64,000 nucleotides of DNA from Bacillota bacterium (GTDB lineage Bacteria; Bacillota; Clostridia; Oscillospirales; Acutalibacteraceae). The stretch is taken from positions 62,001 to 126,000 of the forward strand of contig JAEZCC010000002.1 of NCBI GenBank assembly GCA_023412715.1. Direction: 5' to 3'. Shown one piece after another: positions 16,657-25,774 of this stretch. The position numbers and the translations under genes were made by a program. The stretch's first letter is position 1. Each line of letters starts with the position of its first letter. The notes below the pieces were generated by a model. That model ran no database searches, had not been told where the DNA came from, and saw nothing but the letters and a program-made list of their open reading frames with translations.

Positions 16657-18021
16657 TTATTTCACAGTGAAAGTCACTTCATGGGCGGAAGGAACAACTG
16701 CAAGCATCGTCCCCAGCTCCGTCTCCTCCGCTGCCGCGCCGGAAAGGCTGCCGACTTCTGAAACATTGCGCATACGAATGTGCAGATCCTCCGCATGTCC
16801 CTCAAGCCGAATGATGACGCAGTTCCCGCCCTTCTCAGCTTCCGCGCGAAGCATCGCGCTTCCGTCCTGATTCACAACCTGCGCGTGCGCCGATTCGGAA
16901 TCGGACAGTTCGAAGATCTCCAGCGTCAGGCTGCGGGAGTAATCGTAATCCGGGGTCTGGTCGCTGCCGCCGACCGGGAGAATCGTGTTCGGCCGCACAT
17001 ACAGCGGCAGGCTGAAATAATCGTAGCAGTCCTTCCGCCAGACGCCGCCGTCGACGACTTCGTTGGACAGCAGATGCGTCCATCTGCCTTTCGGCAGATA
17101 ATATTCCGCCGTTCCGTCCTCCCGGAAAACGGGCGCGACCAGAAGCGAATCTCCCAGCATATACTGCCGGTCAAGCGCGCCGCAGGCCGGATCCTCCGGA
17201 AATTCGAGCACCATGGCGCGCATGCCGGGCACGCCGGTTCTATGGGTAACGCAGGCCATGGAGTAGAGATACGGCATCAGCCGGCATTTCAGATTGGTGA
17301 AGAAGCGAAGGACATCGACCGCTTCCTCGTCGAAGAGCCACGGCACGCGGTAGCTTCCGCTGCCGTGCAGGCGGCTGTGGGTGGAGAGCAGCCCGAACGC
17401 AGTCCAGCGTTTGTACAGGTCCGGCGTCGCCGTATTCTCAAAGCCGCTGATATCGTGGCTCCAGAACCCGAAGCCGGAAAGACAGAGCGAAAGCCCGCCG
17501 CGGAGGCTTTCCGCCATGGAACTGTACTTTGCCTCGCAGTCGCCGCCCCAGTGCACCGGATACCGCTGGCCCCCCGCCGTAGCGCTACGTGCAAACAGGA
17601 CGGCGTTGTTCTCGCCGAAGTTCTTCTTCAGCAGTTCAAACACTGTGCGATTGTAGAGCAGCGTGTAGTAATTGTGCATCGCCGTCGGATCGGAGCCGTC
17701 GAAATAAACGGCATCGGCTGGAATCCGCTCGCCGAAATCGGTCTTAAAGCAGTCCACGCCAAGGTTGATCAGTTTCTGCAGCTTACCGCAGTACCAGTCG
17801 CACGCGGCCGGGTTGGTAAAGTCCACAACCGCCATGCCGGGTTGCCAGAGGTCCCACTGCCACACGTCCCCGTTCGGGCGTCTCAGAAAATATCCGTCTT
17901 TCGCGCCTTCCTCAAACAGCGCCGATTTCTGCGCGATGTAGGGATTGATCCAGACGCAGATTTTCAGGCCCTTTTGCTTGAGCCGCGCCAGCATCCCCTT
18001 ACCCCTGCTGTCTCCTCTCAT
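16657..18021 (-). pseudogene. GH31 alpha-xylosidase/glucosidase, 5'-truncated (YicI-like C-terminal part)
   Basis: About 445 residues match the C-terminal 60 percent of YicI-type GH31 enzymes. The nucleophile strand is VDCFKTDFGERIP, the acid/base strand is WGGDCEAKYSSMAESLRGG, and YRVPWLFDEE and RQYMLGDSLLVAPVF follow. Homology begins abruptly at GMLARLKQKGLK. The first roughly 320 residues, which form the N-terminal beta domains and the start of the barrel, are absent. Upstream of the break the DNA reads as another gene on the opposite strand. Without the N-terminal domain and a ribosome site it is unlikely to make active enzyme. Confidence 0.85.
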
Positions 18022-18550
18022 AAAAATCTATATTTCATTTTTTCGGGGCACCCCGCTGCTGGTACAGCTGTTTTTCTGCTATTATGCTTTACCCGGCTGG
18101 ATCCACTCGCTGCTGGCGCACTTCCACATTGCATGGGATCAGAACAATTTAAGCCCGTTTGCCGTCATGATCGTTTCCTGCTCTCTTTATTACGCCGCTT
18201 ATCAACAGGAAACGGTCCGCGCCGCTTTTGCGTCCGTGGACTACTCCCAGAAAGAGCTGGCCGATTCCCTGGGCTACGCCTTTTCACAGACCCTGGCCCG
18301 GGTGATTATTCCGCAGGCTCTGGTATACGCTCTGCCCAACGTTTTCAATACCTTCCTAAGCATTATGAAAGCTTTGTCCCTGGGCTTTACCATCGCGGTG
18401 ATCGACATTTTCGCTCAATCCAAGCTGCTTGGCAGCTTAAACGGCAATTACCTGCTCTCCTTCGCTGCCGCCGCATTGGTGTACTGGATTGTCTGTTTCA
18501 CGATTTCTAAACTGTTGGCTCATGCGGAAAAAAGAATCCGCTTTCAATGA
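18000..18550 (+). pseudogene. Amino-acid ABC permease, 5'-truncated (HisM/GlnP-like)
   Basis: About 180 residues of a polar amino-acid permease: IKIYISFFRGTPLLVQLFF, the YQQETVRAAFASVDYSQKELADSLGY coupling loop (EAA motif) and the last membrane helices, ending KRIRFQ. The first 40-50 residues, including helix 1 and the start codon, are missing. Homology begins at the point where the GH31 fragment on the other strand ends. No matching ATPase or binding protein gene follows, so it is an orphaned fragment. Confidence 0.82.
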
Positions 18551-18644
18551 ATTTTCACCCTCGGCCGGATTGTCAGGGGGAGCACCCCAAGATAAGGCCG
18601 AAAACCGGTGACCGGCTGAGAATCATGGGAAAGGACAGAAAAAA

Positions 18645-19643
18645 TTGGAAAGCATGGAACGTGTTCTGCGGGTGATCCGCGGCGGAATCCCGGATCGTCT
18701 GCCTGTCTGGGCCTCCAGGCATAATAAGGACGGCTTTCAGGCCGATACGAGCGAGGGGCTGCTGAAGCGGGAGATCAAATTTCAGGAGGAATACGACTGG
18801 GACATGGCGAGGATCTCCCCCGCGGCCGCCCTTCAGGTGGAGGGATTCGGGTGCAGATTCGCGGGGAACAACCATCTGGGCGTCCCCTCCATGATCGGCA
18901 AGCCGGTCAATTCCGTGGAGGACTGGGAGAAGATCAAGCGGCTCGACCCCAAGACGGGCAGGTACGCTCCCATTGCGGAAGCGATCAGGGGCCTGAGCGA
19001 ATACCTGAAAGGCTCGAAGCTCAACCTCGCGACCGCGTTCAGCCCGCTCACGCTTGCGCAGAAGGTCGCCGGCAGCGACGTGCTGCTGGAAACCATGCGA
19101 AAGCATCCGGACATTCTGAAAAGCGCGCTCGAAATTTTCGCCGACACCATGACCGATTTTATACAAAACTGCATCGACAGCGGTGCCGACGGCCTTTATT
19201 ACTGCACGCAGACCGCGACTTATAACCTTATCACGGAGGAAGAGGCCGAAAAATTCGAAAGGCCGTATTCCCTGAAGATTCTGAACGCCGTAAGGCCGCG
19301 CCTGAAGGCGGTCATCCTCCACCTTCACGGCGACAATATCATGATCGGGCATTTTTCGGATTATCCGATCGACGTCCTGAACTGGGCCGACCGAAGGACC
19401 GTGCCGCCGGTGCCGCTGTCAGAAGGCGCAAAATATTTTTCCGGGTGCGTGATGGGCGGCATCAACGGAAGGACCACCTTATGTACCGGCACCAAATCGG
19501 AAATCGAAAACGAAGTCGAGGATTCCTGGCATCAGCTCGGAAAGCCGTTCATCGTATCCCCCTGCTGCGTCGTCCCGGTCGACGGGCTGCCGGCGGAAAA
19601 CCTGCACGCATTCCGGAACGCCGTGGATAAAATAAAATTATGA
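18645..19643 (+). CDS. Uroporphyrinogen decarboxylase-family (MtaA/URO-D-like) protein
   Basis: A 332-residue TIM-barrel protein of the URO-D superfamily. MERVLRVIRGGIPDRLPVW opens it, and potential zinc ligands lie in VILHLHGDN and VSPCCVVPVDGLPAENLHAF. The ending resembles the GCGVPPDTPxENL segment of methyltransferases such as MtaA. The arginines of true heme-pathway enzymes are not evident. TTG at 18645 has AAGGA 9 bases upstream, better placed than the ATG at 18654. It heads a same-strand five-gene set with a cupin, two PLP enzymes of sulfur metabolism and a MetE-like enzyme. A zinc-dependent methyl or thiol transfer is the likeliest role. Confidence 0.8.
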   Translation: MESMERVLRVIRGGIPDRLPVWASRHNKDGFQADTSEGLLKREIKFQEEYDWDMARISPAAALQVEGFGCRFAGNNHLGVPSMIGKPVNSVEDWEKIKRLDPKTGRYAPIAEAIRGLSEYLKGSKLNLATAFSPLTLAQKVAGSDVLLETMRKHPDILKSALEIFADTMTDFIQNCIDSGADGLYYCTQTATYNLITEEEAEKFERPYSLKILNAVRPRLKAVILHLHGDNIMIGHFSDYPIDVLNWADRRTVPPVPLSEGAKYFSGCVMGGINGRTTLCTGTKSEIENEVEDSWHQLGKPFIVSPCCVVPVDGLPAENLHAFRNAVDKIKL

Positions 19644-19659
19644 ATCGAGGGACACTGCC

Positions 19660-19998
19660 ATGAGCTACTCAGCAAACCTAAAGGATGCTTCCGCAAAGGA
19701 CCCGGACAGCACGCTTTACAGGACCTATAACCTTCTGGACGCATCCGTCGGCTGCACGAACGGGTGCAGGGCGGGCGTCACCGTTTTTCTCTCCGACGAA
19801 TACAATCCCGCCGGTATCCACGGCGACCAGGAGGGATATTACGTCCTTTCGGGAACCGGCTCCGCCAAAATCAACGGCGAAGAAATCGCCTTGGAACCGG
19901 AGATGAGCCTGATCGTCCCCGCCGGCAAAACCCATTGCCTGAAAAAAAGCCCTTCCTGCGACGGGCTGAAAGTTTTCTGGTTCCATGCGGCCAAATAA
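19660..19998 (+). CDS. Small cupin-domain protein
   Basis: A 112-residue single cupin barrel. Motif 1 is GIHGDQEGYYVLSGTGSAKINGEE and motif 2 is PAGKTHCLKKSPSCDGLKVFWFH. GAGGG lies 8 bases before the ATG, 17 bases after the URO-D-like gene, so the two are cotranscribed. It may bind a metal and act as a small isomerase, lyase or sensor for the pathway; nothing more specific can be read. Confidence 0.8.
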   Translation: MSYSANLKDASAKDPDSTLYRTYNLLDASVGCTNGCRAGVTVFLSDEYNPAGIHGDQEGYYVLSGTGSAKINGEEIALEPEMSLIVPAGKTHCLKKSPSCDGLKVFWFHAAK

Positions 19999-20051
19999 AT
20001 CTTCGACATAAATCCGCATCAATCGACAGAAGTACTGTGGGGGAATTTCAA

Positions 20052-21185
20052 ATGGATATCAGCACAATCTGTATACACGGCAGCGACGATCCGACAGACT
20101 GTACAGGGTCCGTTACGGTTCCGATTTATCAGACGGCGACTTTTTCCCATCCCTGCGTAGGCCAAAGCACGGGATACGATTATTCCCGGATGCAGAACCC
20201 GACCAGGGAGCACCTGGAAAAAGCGATCGCCAGGCTGGAGCACGGAGCAGACTGCATGGCCTTTTCGTCCGGTATGGCCTCCATCGCCGCGTTGATGGAG
20301 TTGTTTCGAATCGGCGACCACATCATTGCGGCGGACGACCTGTACGGCGGGTCGGTCCGGCTTTTCCGTACCGTCTCGGAAAAAAACGGCCTGACGTTCG
20401 ATTCTGTGGACACTTCCGATCTATCTCTTCTGGAATCGAAGATTCGGCCGCAGACCAAAGCCGTCTTCATAGAAACCCCCACGAACCCGATGATGCACGT
20501 CACGGATATCGCGGCGGCCGCATCCATCGCACACAGACACCATGCGCTTCTGATTGTCGATAATACGTTTCTGACGCCGTATTTCCAGACCCCGATTTTA
20601 CTGGGGGCGGACATCGTCGTACACAGCGGGACAAAATATCTGGCCGGGCACAACGACACGCTGGCGGGCTTTCTGGTACCTGCCACGCAGGAACTTTCCG
20701 AGAGACTGCGGGACATCTACAAGACGACGGGGGCCTGCCTTTCTCCGTTCGACAGCTGGCTCACGATCCGCGGGATCAAAACCTTGGCGGTGCGTATGGA
20801 GAAAGCACAGGAAAGCGCCCGTATCATCGCCGAATGGCTTTGCAGGCACCCGAAAATTGAAAAGGTCTTTTATGTCGGATTGAAAGATCATCCGGGCTTC
20901 GAGGTAAATCAAAAGCAGTCTTCCGGTTCCGGGGCCATGATCTCCTTTGGAGTCGATTCGGAGGAAACGGCCAAAAATCTTCTGGAGCGGGTGAAGCTGA
21001 TCCGTTTTGCGGAAAGCCTCGGCGGTGTGGAGACCTTGATCACCTACCCGGCCACGCAGACCCATGCGGATCTAACGGAAGAGGAGCGGGAGGCGCGCGG
21101 AATCACCAGCCGCCTCCTGCGGCTTTCCGTCGGGCTGGAGTCTGCCGGCGACCTGACAGATGATCTGCGGCAGGCGTTGGCGTAG
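20052..21185 (+). CDS. Cys/Met-metabolism PLP enzyme (cystathionine gamma-synthase/beta-lyase type)
   Basis: A 377-residue fold-type I PLP enzyme. It shows YDYSRMQNPTREHLEKAIARLEHG, the cofactor-binding SSGMAS loop, DNTFLTPYFQTP and the Schiff-base lysine in VHSGTKYLAGHND, with the C-terminal RFAESLGGVETLITYPATQTH signature. Substrate could be O-acetylhomoserine, O-acetylserine plus homocysteine, or cystathionine. The frame is open further upstream, but the ATG at 20052 with GGGG 8 bases before it marks the start of homology. Adjacent PatB and MetE-like genes support a sulfur-amino-acid pathway. Confidence 0.92.
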   Translation: MDISTICIHGSDDPTDCTGSVTVPIYQTATFSHPCVGQSTGYDYSRMQNPTREHLEKAIARLEHGADCMAFSSGMASIAALMELFRIGDHIIAADDLYGGSVRLFRTVSEKNGLTFDSVDTSDLSLLESKIRPQTKAVFIETPTNPMMHVTDIAAAASIAHRHHALLIVDNTFLTPYFQTPILLGADIVVHSGTKYLAGHNDTLAGFLVPATQELSERLRDIYKTTGACLSPFDSWLTIRGIKTLAVRMEKAQESARIIAEWLCRHPKIEKVFYVGLKDHPGFEVNQKQSSGSGAMISFGVDSEETAKNLLERVKLIRFAESLGGVETLITYPATQTHADLTEEEREARGITSRLLRLSVGLESAGDLTDDLRQALA

Positions 21186-21197
21186 GAGGCGGCGGAA

Positions 21198-22418
21198 ATG
21201 CGCTCGCAATTTGATGAAGTGATCGACCGGAAAGGGACGGGCTCCCTGAAATACGATTTTGCCGCAGAACGCGGAAAACCGGCCGACGTGCTGCCGTTAT
21301 GGGTGGCGGACATGGACTTCAGAACGTGCCCCGCCGTCACGGAGGCATTGGAGAAATTCATAAGGCTGGGGATCTTCGGCTATTCCGAGTGCAAAGAGGG
21401 ATATTTCGAAGCGCTGCGGCGCTGGTATCTGGACCATTTCGGCTGGGAGATCCGGAACGAATGGCTCGTCAAAACGCCGGGCGTCGTTTTCGCGATCTGC
21501 ACCGCGATCCGGGCGCTGACGCGGGAGGGAGACGCCATACTGATCCAGCGACCGGTGTATTACCCGTTTTCCCAGGCGATCCTGGACAACAAACGGAGGC
21601 TGGTAAATAATTCGCTGGTCTATTCGGGAGGGAAATATTCCATCGATTTTGAAGATTTTGAAAGTAAAATCATCCGGGACAGGGTGAAGCTTTTCCTGCT
21701 GTGCAGTCCCCATAACCCGGTCGGCCGCGTCTGGACGGAAGAGGAACTGACACGGCTGGGCGATATCTGCGCAGCACATAACGTCTATGTGGTATCCGAT
21801 GAAATCCATTCCGATTTTGTTTATTCTGGATTCCGGCACCGCGTCTTCGCGTCCTTGAATCCGGAATATCTCAGGCGTACCATCACCTGCACTTCCCCCA
21901 GCAAAACCTTCAATCTGGCCGGACTGCAGATCTCCAATATTTTTATAGCGGATCCCGAGATCAAAGAGGGATTTCGGAAGGAACTGCAGAGGACCGGATA
22001 TTCCCAGCTCAGCGGCGTCGGCCTTGCCGCCTGTCAGGCGGCATATGCGGAAGGCGGACAGTGGCTGAAAGAACTCAGGCAGTATCTGGCCGGCAATTTA
22101 TCATTCCTGCGCGGCTTTCTGGCGAACCATATCCCTCCGGTCAAGCTGGTGGAACCGCAGGGCACATATCTGGCGTGGCTGGATTTTGCGGGGCTCGGAC
22201 TGAGTGAGAAGCAGCTTGAGGAACTGGTCGTCGGCCGTGCGAAGCTATGGCTGGACCGCGGGGCTCTGTTCGGTGAGGAAGGAAAGAGCTTCGAACGGAT
22301 CAACATCGCATGTCCCAGAGCGACCCTGCTGAAAGCGATGAATCAGCTTGAGAAAGCCATCGGTGATGATCGAGGCGGCCGGGAAGCCATGGTGACCCGC
22401 CCAAAGGCCGAAAGATAG
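21198..22418 (+). CDS. MalY/PatB-family PLP C-S lyase
   Basis: A 406-residue aminotransferase-fold enzyme with MalY/PatB hallmarks. KGTGSLKYDFAAERGKPADVLPLWVADMDF is at the N-terminus, with CSPHNPVGRVW, SDEIHSDFVY and the PLP lysine in SPSKTFNLAGLQ further on. These enzymes cleave cystathionine or other S-substituted cysteines to thiol, pyruvate and ammonia. AGGAGG sits just before the ATG, 12 bases after the previous gene. It is paired with the cystathionine enzyme, so together they could move sulfur between cysteine and homocysteine. Confidence 0.92.
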   Translation: MRSQFDEVIDRKGTGSLKYDFAAERGKPADVLPLWVADMDFRTCPAVTEALEKFIRLGIFGYSECKEGYFEALRRWYLDHFGWEIRNEWLVKTPGVVFAICTAIRALTREGDAILIQRPVYYPFSQAILDNKRRLVNNSLVYSGGKYSIDFEDFESKIIRDRVKLFLLCSPHNPVGRVWTEEELTRLGDICAAHNVYVVSDEIHSDFVYSGFRHRVFASLNPEYLRRTITCTSPSKTFNLAGLQISNIFIADPEIKEGFRKELQRTGYSQLSGVGLAACQAAYAEGGQWLKELRQYLAGNLSFLRGFLANHIPPVKLVEPQGTYLAWLDFAGLGLSEKQLEELVVGRAKLWLDRGALFGEEGKSFERINIACPRATLLKAMNQLEKAIGDDRGGREAMVTRPKAER

Positions 22419-22487
22419 ACGGAAATATATCTTTTCCCCACCCGTAAGCTGTAGTAAAATAAAAAGAAAAGCCAGAAAGGAAAATGG

Positions 22488-23609
22488 ATGGAAATGGACA
22501 AACGGACAACGGCGCCCTTCCGTGCAGACGTTGTGGGAAGCTTCCTTCGGCCGGCCGATTTAAAGAAGGCGAGAGCCGCATACGAGCGAAAAGGAATCGG
22601 CTTATCGGAGTTGAGAAAAACAGAGGATGCGGCCATTCAGGCATTGGTGGCAAAAGAGAAGAAGGCCGGCCTGCAGGCGGTGACCGACGGAGAGTTCCGG
22701 AGACGGTACTGGCATCTGGATTTTCTTGCAGCTTTGAAAGGCGTGCAGGAGGTCAGGGCCGATCGCTGGTCGGTGGACTTTAAAGGGGCCCAGCCTAAAG
22801 CGGCCACCCTGAAAATCGTCGGGAAAATAGATTTCGAAAATCATCCGTTCCTCGAACATTTTAAATATCTCCAGTCCATAGCCGGCGGTACGCTGTGCAA
22901 AATGACGATCCCTTCCCCGTCCATGCTGCACCTGATCTGCTGCGTGAGGGCCGAGCACTATGCCCCGATCGGGGAATATGAGGACCCCCGGCGGCTGTAT
23001 CACGATATCGCGATTGCCTACCAGAAGGCAATCCGCTCCTTTTACGACGCGGGATGCCGCTATCTGCAGCTTGACGACACCTCGTGGGGGGAATTCTGCG
23101 ACCTGCAGAAGCGGCGGGCCTATACGGAGCGCGGACTGAATTTAGACGACATTGAAGCAGAGTATGTCAGAATGATCAATCTGGCTCTGGAGGCCAAGCC
23201 GGCGGATATGGTGATCACCATGCATATCTGCCGCGGGAATTTCCGTTCCACATGGTTTTCCTCGGGCGGGTATGAACCTGTCGCCGGGATATTGTTTGGG
23301 AACTGCAAGGTGGACGGCTTTTTCCTGGAATACGATTCCGACAGGGCCGGCGGCTTTGAACCGCTGCGGTATATTCGGGATCAGCAGGTTGTGCTTGGTC
23401 TGATCACATCCAAGTTCCCGGAGCTTGAAAAAGCGGAGGATATTAAAAAGAGGATTGAAGAAGCGTCCCGGTATGTAGCATTGGAGCAGCTTTGCCTGAG
23501 TCCGCAATGCGGTTTTTCCTCCACGGAAGAAGGGAATATCATGACCGAGGAACAGCAGTGGGCCAAGGTCCGTTTGGTCCTGAAAATCGCGGAAGAGGTC
23601 TGGGGATAA
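22488..23609 (+). CDS. MetE-like cobalamin-independent methyltransferase (YxjG/YxjH type)
   Basis: A 373-residue single-barrel homologue of the C-terminal catalytic half of MetE. The complete zinc ligand set is readable: His and Cys in MHICRGN, Glu in FFLEYDSDRAG and Cys in LSPQCGFSS. It lacks the N-terminal folate half of full-length MetE, as do the YxjG/YxjH proteins of Bacillus, so the methyl donor may not be triglutamyl-folate. AAAGG lies 7 bases before the ATG. Its last codons form part of the 27-bp direct repeat. Confidence 0.9.
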   Translation: MEMDKRTTAPFRADVVGSFLRPADLKKARAAYERKGIGLSELRKTEDAAIQALVAKEKKAGLQAVTDGEFRRRYWHLDFLAALKGVQEVRADRWSVDFKGAQPKAATLKIVGKIDFENHPFLEHFKYLQSIAGGTLCKMTIPSPSMLHLICCVRAEHYAPIGEYEDPRRLYHDIAIAYQKAIRSFYDAGCRYLQLDDTSWGEFCDLQKRRAYTERGLNLDDIEAEYVRMINLALEAKPADMVITMHICRGNFRSTWFSSGGYEPVAGILFGNCKVDGFFLEYDSDRAGGFEPLRYIRDQQVVLGLITSKFPELEKAEDIKKRIEEASRYVALEQLCLSPQCGFSSTEEGNIMTEEQQWAKVRLVLKIAEEVWG

Positions 23610-23625
23610 TAATCCTTTCAAGGGC
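23599..23625 (+). repeat. 27-bp direct repeat, right copy
   Basis: Identical to 16549-16575. It spans the last codons of the MetE-like gene and 16 bases after its stop. The downstream flank also resembles the left copy loosely (AGGGC followed by a CCTTT stretch), so the repeat may be the remnant of a longer duplicated end. Confidence 0.8.
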
Positions 23626-23912
23626 GGCCTGCTCCTTTATAAAAAATTTACGGCCAGAGTAAACCGATCCCGCTTATTATCGTAAAGCAACGAGGGATCG
23701 GCAAGTATGTCGCCGAAATTCGGTCTACACTCTCGCCGATCTCTCCGGCGTGCAGAGCCGTCGCTTCGCTATCTGCAATCGGCAGCGTAACGATCTCTTC
23801 AACCGGATAAGCCGTGCCGCACATATGCAGACACGTCGCGACCCTAAAAAATCGCGACTCCTTCGGTATTTTTCGCGCAGACGCCGGACGATCCGGGAAA
23901 AGATCGGTCCGG
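23626..23912. other. Stretch without a convincing gene
   Basis: A minus-strand frame of 99 codons (23648-23947) crosses this stretch and overlaps the end of the SDR gene. It contains CLHMCGTAYPVEEIVTLPIADS but resembles no family I recognise. No good ribosome site precedes it. It may be a decayed gene fragment or a chance frame. No clear terminator was found between the convergent MetE-like and SDR genes. Confidence 0.4.
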
Positions 23913-24779
23913 CTAAACGTACTCCTGCTCCGTCTCGGCGGCATCATTGCTGCGGGGGCCGGCGCCGGCCGAAATTTCTGGAATCAGGCCGCATTTCAGC
24001 CCCATGATATTGGTTTCCGGGAGCATATTGCCGCCGTCGATTATGAAATCTGTCCCTGTAATATAAGAAGAATCGTCGTCCGCAAGAAACGCCGCCAGCT
24101 TTCCGACATCCCGCGGGGAGCCGAGCCGTCCCAGAGGGACCCTGACTGCCATGCCGTCAAGGACCGACTGGGGCGACTCCGGGTTGGTTTCCGCAGCGCT
24201 CCGCTTTACATTCGGAGTCAGAATGAATCCCGGGCAAATTGTATTCACGGTAACATGATCCCCGGCCACCTCCACCGCCAGCGATTTCGTAAAACCGATC
24301 AGTCCAGCCTTCGTCATCGCATAGGCCGTATAGCCGGGATCGCTGACATAGGGCCCGGTCACAGATGAAATGTTGATGACCCGGCCCCATTTGTTTTTCA
24401 GCATAGACGGCAAGACGGCCTTTGTAACATTCCAGGTTCCCTTCAAGTTGGTATCGATGTGAAGGTCCCGCAGCTCTTCACTCGTCTCTGTGAACCGCGA
24501 AAGGCGGGCTACCCCGGCATTATTCACCAGAATATCAATCCGATGGAACCGCTCCAGCACAACGCCGACCGCGGCCTTTACATTTTCCGCATCCGTGACG
24601 TCGAGTTGGAGCGGCATCGCTCTGCCGCCGCCCTCACAGATTTTTTCCGCAGCCCCGACGACTTTCTGGGACCGGGCCGCCAGCAGAACAAAAGCCCCCC
24701 GTTCCGCCATTTCCCGCGCGATGCCAAGGCCGATTCCGGAGCCTGCTCCGGTGACCAGCGCTATTTTGCCTGAAAGCAT
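23913..24779 (-). CDS. Short-chain dehydrogenase/reductase
   Basis: A 288-residue classical SDR: TGAGSGIGLG dinucleotide loop, LVNNAGVAR, catalytic Ser in NISSVTG and YAMTK (Tyr-x-x-x-Lys), then the C-terminal GTDFIIDGG. About 30 extra residues trail the usual end, close to a decayed-looking region. The start overlaps the kinase gene end by 19 bases, so it is cotranscribed as the last gene of the amine-uptake operon. It probably reduces or oxidises a carbonyl or alcohol made by the upstream PLP enzyme; substrate is unknown. Confidence 0.88.
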   Translation of the reverse strand: MLSGKIALVTGAGSGIGLGIAREMAERGAFVLLAARSQKVVGAAEKICEGGGRAMPLQLDVTDAENVKAAVGVVLERFHRIDILVNNAGVARLSRFTETSEELRDLHIDTNLKGTWNVTKAVLPSMLKNKWGRVINISSVTGPYVSDPGYTAYAMTKAGLIGFTKSLAVEVAGDHVTVNTICPGFILTPNVKRSAAETNPESPQSVLDGMAVRVPLGRLGSPRDVGKLAAFLADDDSSYITGTDFIIDGGNMLPETNIMGLKCGLIPEISAGAGPRSNDAAETEQEYV

Positions 24780-25774
24780 ATCTCACCATCCCTTATATAC
24801 GCAAGAGCGAGATCTCTTGTAAATTCCAGATATTCCGGCCCTACCGAACGCGCCGTATCGCTGCCGCTGTGGCTGGCCAGCCACGCGAGACGCACAATAC
24901 GCCTCAGGAGCAGGAATGTAGGTACCTCCGCAAGGTCTTCCTCCCCCAACAGGCGTTTTGTCCGATAGCCGTCCAGCCAGGCCTCCGTAAGGTCGCGGAG
25001 ACGATCGCTGTATTCGACCAGGCTGCACCCCAGGTCGTAAAGGAACCAGCCGTAACCACAGTCGTCGAAATCAATGATCTGCAGCTTTTCTCCGTCCGTA
25101 ATCGCGTTGGAGAGATGAAGGTCGGAATGGACCAGCCCGTAGCGGGAGCGACCTTTTCCATAGACGGTCAGACGCTCTTGGATGATGTCGCAGGCCTTCT
25201 GGAACAGGTGCACGTCTTCCTGCGACAGGCCGGGGTATGCCTGCCAGGGCCCCCATCTGGCATGCTCGCCGAGCAGGCTTTCCAAATCCCACGAGAACCG
25301 CGCGAGGCGGTCCGTCTCCGGATGTTCCTGCGTCAGCAGGTGGAATACCGCCGCGACGGAGCCGATCTGGAACGTCCGCTTCAGAAGTTCCCTGCCATGC
25401 AGTTGCCGGACCGTCTTTCCCGGCAGAAAGGAAAACAGGATGCAGAAATAGCGGATCCCGCTCTGCGGGGAACGGAACGACTGAAGCGGTCCGCCGTCCT
25501 TTCCGGCGAAGACTTCCGGAATCCCCACCGTGCCGCTTTGGCGGATCATTCGCATCCATTGCAGCTCCGCGAGCAGTTCCTCCTGCGTATGATAGGAGGG
25601 ACGGCTGACCCGCAGGATCGCTTTGCGATCGGCGGAAAACACCGTAAAGGTCAGATTTTCCGAATTTTTCAGCAAGTGGATCTCCTCGCCGCCCGGGGAA
25701 GGATACAGCCTCCGAAATTCCCGCCTTACGATTTCCAGCAGAACGGAGGGCGTGTCGGCCGTTGTCCCGCTCAT
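24761..25774 (-). CDS. APH-family phosphotransferase (small-molecule kinase)
   Basis: A 337-residue kinase of the aminoglycoside-phosphotransferase/choline-kinase fold. The nucleotide lobe has LTFTVFSADRKAILRVSRPSYHT. The catalytic loop is LVHSDLHLSNAI and the metal-binding motif is IIDFDDCGYGWFLYDLG. Such kinases act on amino alcohols, hydroxylysine, homoserine or sugars rather than on drugs only. It overlaps the class-III PLP gene by 4 bases (ATGA) and is translationally coupled to it. Kinase plus class-III PLP enzyme recalls the hydroxylysine kinase and phospho-lyase pair, which is inference. Confidence 0.87.
   Translation of the reverse strand: MSGTTADTPSVLLEIVRREFRRLYPSPGGEEIHLLKNSENLTFTVFSADRKAILRVSRPSYHTQEELLAELQWMRMIRQSGTVGIPEVFAGKDGGPLQSFRSPQSGIRYFCILFSFLPGKTVRQLHGRELLKRTFQIGSVAAVFHLLTQEHPETDRLARFSWDLESLLGEHARWGPWQAYPGLSQEDVHLFQKACDIIQERLTVYGKGRSRYGLVHSDLHLSNAITDGEKLQIIDFDDCGYGWFLYDLGCSLVEYSDRLRDLTEAWLDGYRTKRLLGEEDLAEVPTFLLLRRIVRLAWLASHSGSDTARSVGPEYLEFTRDLALAYIRDGEICFQAK

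Noticed and set aside
16780..18510. 576-codon plus-strand frame
   Set aside because: Lies antisense to the GH31 fragment and out of frame with the permease; no family resemblance.
18573..19352. 259-codon minus-strand frame
   Set aside because: Antisense to the URO-D-like gene, which has clear family motifs.
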